Assembly (NCBI GenBank): GCA_947644185.1
Contig: CANRZC010000079.1
Location: 1 to 9,080, forward strand
Length of the DNA: 9,080 bases
Source of the DNA: an uncultured Acetatifactor sp.
Lineage (GTDB): Bacteria > Bacillota > Clostridia > Lachnospirales > Lachnospiraceae
Reading direction: 5' to 3'
Shown piece after piece: positions 7,137 through 9,080 of the stretch. The translations under genes were made by a program, and so were the position numbers. The stretch's first letter is position 1. Every line of letters begins with the position of its first letter. The notes beneath the pieces were generated by a model. The model saw nothing but the letters and a program-made list of their open reading frames with translations, ran no database searches and was not told the DNA's origin.

Positions 7137-8552
7137 GTGGGCGTGAATGCGCGGGAGCTTGTGCTGGATATTTTGATTGCGCTGGAGCGGCAGGAAGAGT
7201 ATTCTCATAGACTGCTGAAGGCAGTGCTGGACAAGTACGATTATTTAGAAGGGCGAGAGAAAGCTTTTATCAAGCGTCTCACGGAAGGGACATTAGAGCG
7301 GGGGTTGGAGCTGGATTATTATCTGAATCAGTATTCCACCCTGTCTGTGGGCAAGATGCGGCCTCTGATCCGCTGTCTGATGCGTATGAGTGTCTATCAG
7401 CTGCTGTATATGGATGCTGTGCCAGACAGTGCTGTATGCAACGAGGCTTGCAAGCTGGCGGCAAAGCGGGGCTTTGGGCGATTGAAAGGGTTCGTCAACG
7501 GGGTACTGCGCCAGATTTCCAGAGACAAAGATAAGCTTAAGCTGCCGGACCAGGAAAAGAATCCTGTGCTACATGATTCCATCCGCTATTCCATGCCAGA
7601 GTGGCTGGTGGAGCTATGGCAGAGGGAATATGGCCGGGAAATCACCCAAAGGATCTTGCAGGGATTACTGGCAATTCATCCGGTTTCGCTGCGTTTCGCA
7701 AACAAGATATCCAGGATGGAGCAGGAGCGACTGTGCACTTCCATGAGAGAAATGGGGATAGAGATAGAGGAGAGTCCGTATCTGCCCTATGTGTATCTGG
7801 CGAAACATGCAGAAGGGGTGGAAAATTTACCAGGATTTCAGGAGGGAATGTGTACCATTCAAGATATCAGCTCTGTGCTGGCAGTGGTGGCAGCGGGAAT
7901 CAGGGAGACGGACTTTGTGGTGGATGTCTGTGCTGCACCTGGAGGGAAAAGCATTCTGGCTTCTGAGATGGCAAGCAGGGGAAAAGTGCTTGCAAGAGAT
8001 CTGTCAGAGGAGAAGCTGAGACGGATAGCAGAGAATGTACACCGTATGAAGGCAGAGAACATAGAGCTACAGATTTTTGACGGCACACAGACAGATGAAA
8101 GCCTTTTGGGGAAAGCGGATGTGGTTCTACTGGATGTGCCCTGTTCGGGATTGGGTGTCATGGGCAAGAAGCGGGATATCAAATACCGGATAAGGCCGGA
8201 GGATTTGGAGAGTCTTCAAAATCTCCAAAGGCAGATTGTAAGGGCCAGCGCTGGATATGTAAAGCCAGGTGGGACGCTGCTCTATAGTACCTGTACCATT
8301 CACAGTGGGGAGAATCAGGCCATGGTGCGCTTTCTGACAGGGGAGCTAGGATTTGAACCAGTATCGCTGGAAGGGATCCTTCCGGCACAGGTTTTGGCAA
8401 TGAAGAGGTATGTGGCGGCGCAGATGCAGGAAAGTGGCATAGAGCCCACAGTTCCCCTTACAGAAGCTGAGGAGGCAGCCTGCATACAGCTTTTGCCAGG
8501 CTTGCAGGAAACGGATGGCTTTTTCCTGGCAAGGCTTCGGAGGAAGCCATAA
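7137..8552 (+). CDS. rsmB: 16S rRNA (cytosine-967-C5) methyltransferase
   Basis: It methylates C967 (E. coli numbering) of 16S rRNA using S-adenosylmethionine. Counting from GTG 7137 the protein has 471 aa, slightly longer than many family members (about 430-450). An N-terminal NusB-like RNA-binding domain (about 1-135) contains REKAFIKRLTEGTLER and VPDSAVCNEACKLA, followed by KGFVNGVLR. The SAM-binding motif VVDVCAAPGGKS lies at 261-272. The two catalytic cysteines of the RNA m5C family are present: Cys336 in DVPCSGLGVMGKKRDIKYR (motif IV) and Cys386 in STCTIHSGEN (motif VI). The C-terminus has the usual LLPG...DGFFLARLRR ending. Possible starts are TTG 7131, which overlaps the peptidase stop as TTGA, GTG 7137 and GTG 7143; GTG 7137 is preferred because of ribosome-binding-site spacing. 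rlmN follows after 54 bases, so two rRNA methyltransferases are paired. Confidence 0.94.
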   Translation: MGVNARELVLDILIALERQEEYSHRLLKAVLDKYDYLEGREKAFIKRLTEGTLERGLELDYYLNQYSTLSVGKMRPLIRCLMRMSVYQLLYMDAVPDSAVCNEACKLAAKRGFGRLKGFVNGVLRQISRDKDKLKLPDQEKNPVLHDSIRYSMPEWLVELWQREYGREITQRILQGLLAIHPVSLRFANKISRMEQERLCTSMREMGIEIEESPYLPYVYLAKHAEGVENLPGFQEGMCTIQDISSVLAVVAAGIRETDFVVDVCAAPGGKSILASEMASRGKVLARDLSEEKLRRIAENVHRMKAENIELQIFDGTQTDESLLGKADVVLLDVPCSGLGVMGKKRDIKYRIRPEDLESLQNLQRQIVRASAGYVKPGGTLLYSTCTIHSGENQAMVRFLTGELGFEPVSLEGILPAQVLAMKRYVAAQMQESGIEPTVPLTEAEEAACIQLLPGLQETDGFFLARLRRKP

Positions 8553-8606
8553 CAGGGAGACAGGTGTCCATACAGATTGGGAAAGATAAAAGAGTTGGAT
8601 AGAACA

Positions 8607-9080
8607 ATGGAGAAAGAAATCAGAAAGAGAATCGATGTCAAATCCCTGAGGCTGCCAGATTTGGAGGCAGACCTTATTCAGATGGGAGAAAAGCCCTTTC
8701 GAGCCAGGCAAATTTATGAGTGGATGCATGTGAAGCTGGCTCGGAGCTTTGACCAGATGACCAATCTCTCCAAGGCCCTGCGGGAGAAATGTGGCAAAAG
8801 CTACTCTTACACAGCGCTGCATTTAGTGCGTATGCAGGAGTCTAAAATGGATGGTACGAAAAAATTTCTGTTTGAATTGTCAGACGGCAATCTGGTAGAA
8901 AGTGTCTGGATGCCCTATCAGTATGGCAATAGTGTCTGTATTTCTTCCCAGGTAGGCTGTAGGATGGGCTGCAGCTTCTGCGCATCTACACTGGATGGTC
9001 TGGAACGGAATTTGACTCCTTCAGAGATGCTGCAAGAAGCGAAGGGGATAGGCAGATTCTTAAGAGAACTGCAAGAACGG
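8607..9080 (+). CDS. rlmN: Dual-specificity 23S rRNA / tRNA adenine-C2 methyltransferase RlmN, N-terminal part (cut by right edge)
   Basis: A radical-SAM enzyme that makes 2-methyladenosine at A2503 of 23S rRNA and at A37 of some tRNAs. The frame is open from ATG 8607 to the window end, giving 158 codons of an expected 340-360. The N-terminal helical domain includes GEKPFRARQIYEWMHVKLA (27-45) and MTNLSKALREK (51-61). DGTKKFLFELSDGNLVESVWMP follows, with Glu98 at the place of the conserved catalytic-region glutamate. The radical-SAM cluster motif CRMGCSFC gives Cys118, Cys122 and Cys125 within SVCISSQVGCRMGCSFCAS. RNLTPSEML (134-142) follows as usual. The ribosome binding site is weak: only GGA at 8597-8599, seven bases before the ATG. 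In-frame TTG codons at 8577 and 8595 are less likely starts. The second half and the C-terminal catalytic cysteine lie beyond the window. Confidence 0.93.
   Translation, partial: MEKEIRKRIDVKSLRLPDLEADLIQMGEKPFRARQIYEWMHVKLARSFDQMTNLSKALREKCGKSYSYTALHLVRMQESKMDGTKKFLFELSDGNLVESVWMPYQYGNSVCISSQVGCRMGCSFCASTLDGLERNLTPSEMLQEAKGIGRFLRELQER

Noticed and set aside
8533..8548. GGCTTC/GAAGCC hairpin with a 4-base loop near the end of rsmB
   Set aside because: Only 6 pairs, inside coding sequence and without a following T-run, so it is not a terminator; rlmN probably continues on the same transcript.

Overview
The window is a housekeeping stretch of a low-to-moderate GC Gram-positive chromosome, most likely a member of the Clostridia and probably Lachnospiraceae. 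The reasons are strong AGGAGG-type ribosome binding sites, a same-strand run murE-like / priA / def / fmt / yugP-like Zn peptidase / rsmB / rlmN, and protein sequences resembling that family. The placement comes from recalled family patterns, not from a search. All genes lie on the + strand. I see no insertion sequence, CRISPR array, tRNA, rRNA, phage gene or defence gene.

Layout. (1) Positions 2-709 hold the C-terminal part of an acyltransferase of the NAT_N/GNAT_C type, cut by the left edge and followed by a good intrinsic terminator (about 742-782). (2) A 242-base gap (710-951) separates it from the next transcription unit; I find no convincing promoter there. (3) From 952 to the right edge runs a probable operon. 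It contains a MurE-type ligase keeping the meso-diaminopimelate recognition residues, primosomal helicase PriA, peptide deformylase, methionyl-tRNA formyltransferase, a membrane zinc metallopeptidase (YugP family), 16S rRNA m5C methyltransferase RsmB, and the start of the 23S rRNA/tRNA m2A methyltransferase RlmN, cut by the right edge.

The operon genes serve growth-linked tasks. MurE supplies cell-wall precursor, PriA restarts replication forks, Fmt formylates initiator tRNA and Def removes the formyl group from new proteins. RsmB and RlmN modify rRNA. The membrane peptidase has no established role in this set.

The most unusual non-coding structure is a pair of back-to-back hairpins between def and fmt (5358-5446). 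The first has about 24 base pairs and contains the def stop codon. The second has 11 perfect pairs and begins at the very next base. Neither has a terminator U-tract. They look like an intergenic palindromic repeat or an RNA processing/regulatory element within the operon. The rest of the window looks ordinary, and I found no convincing novel multi-gene system.
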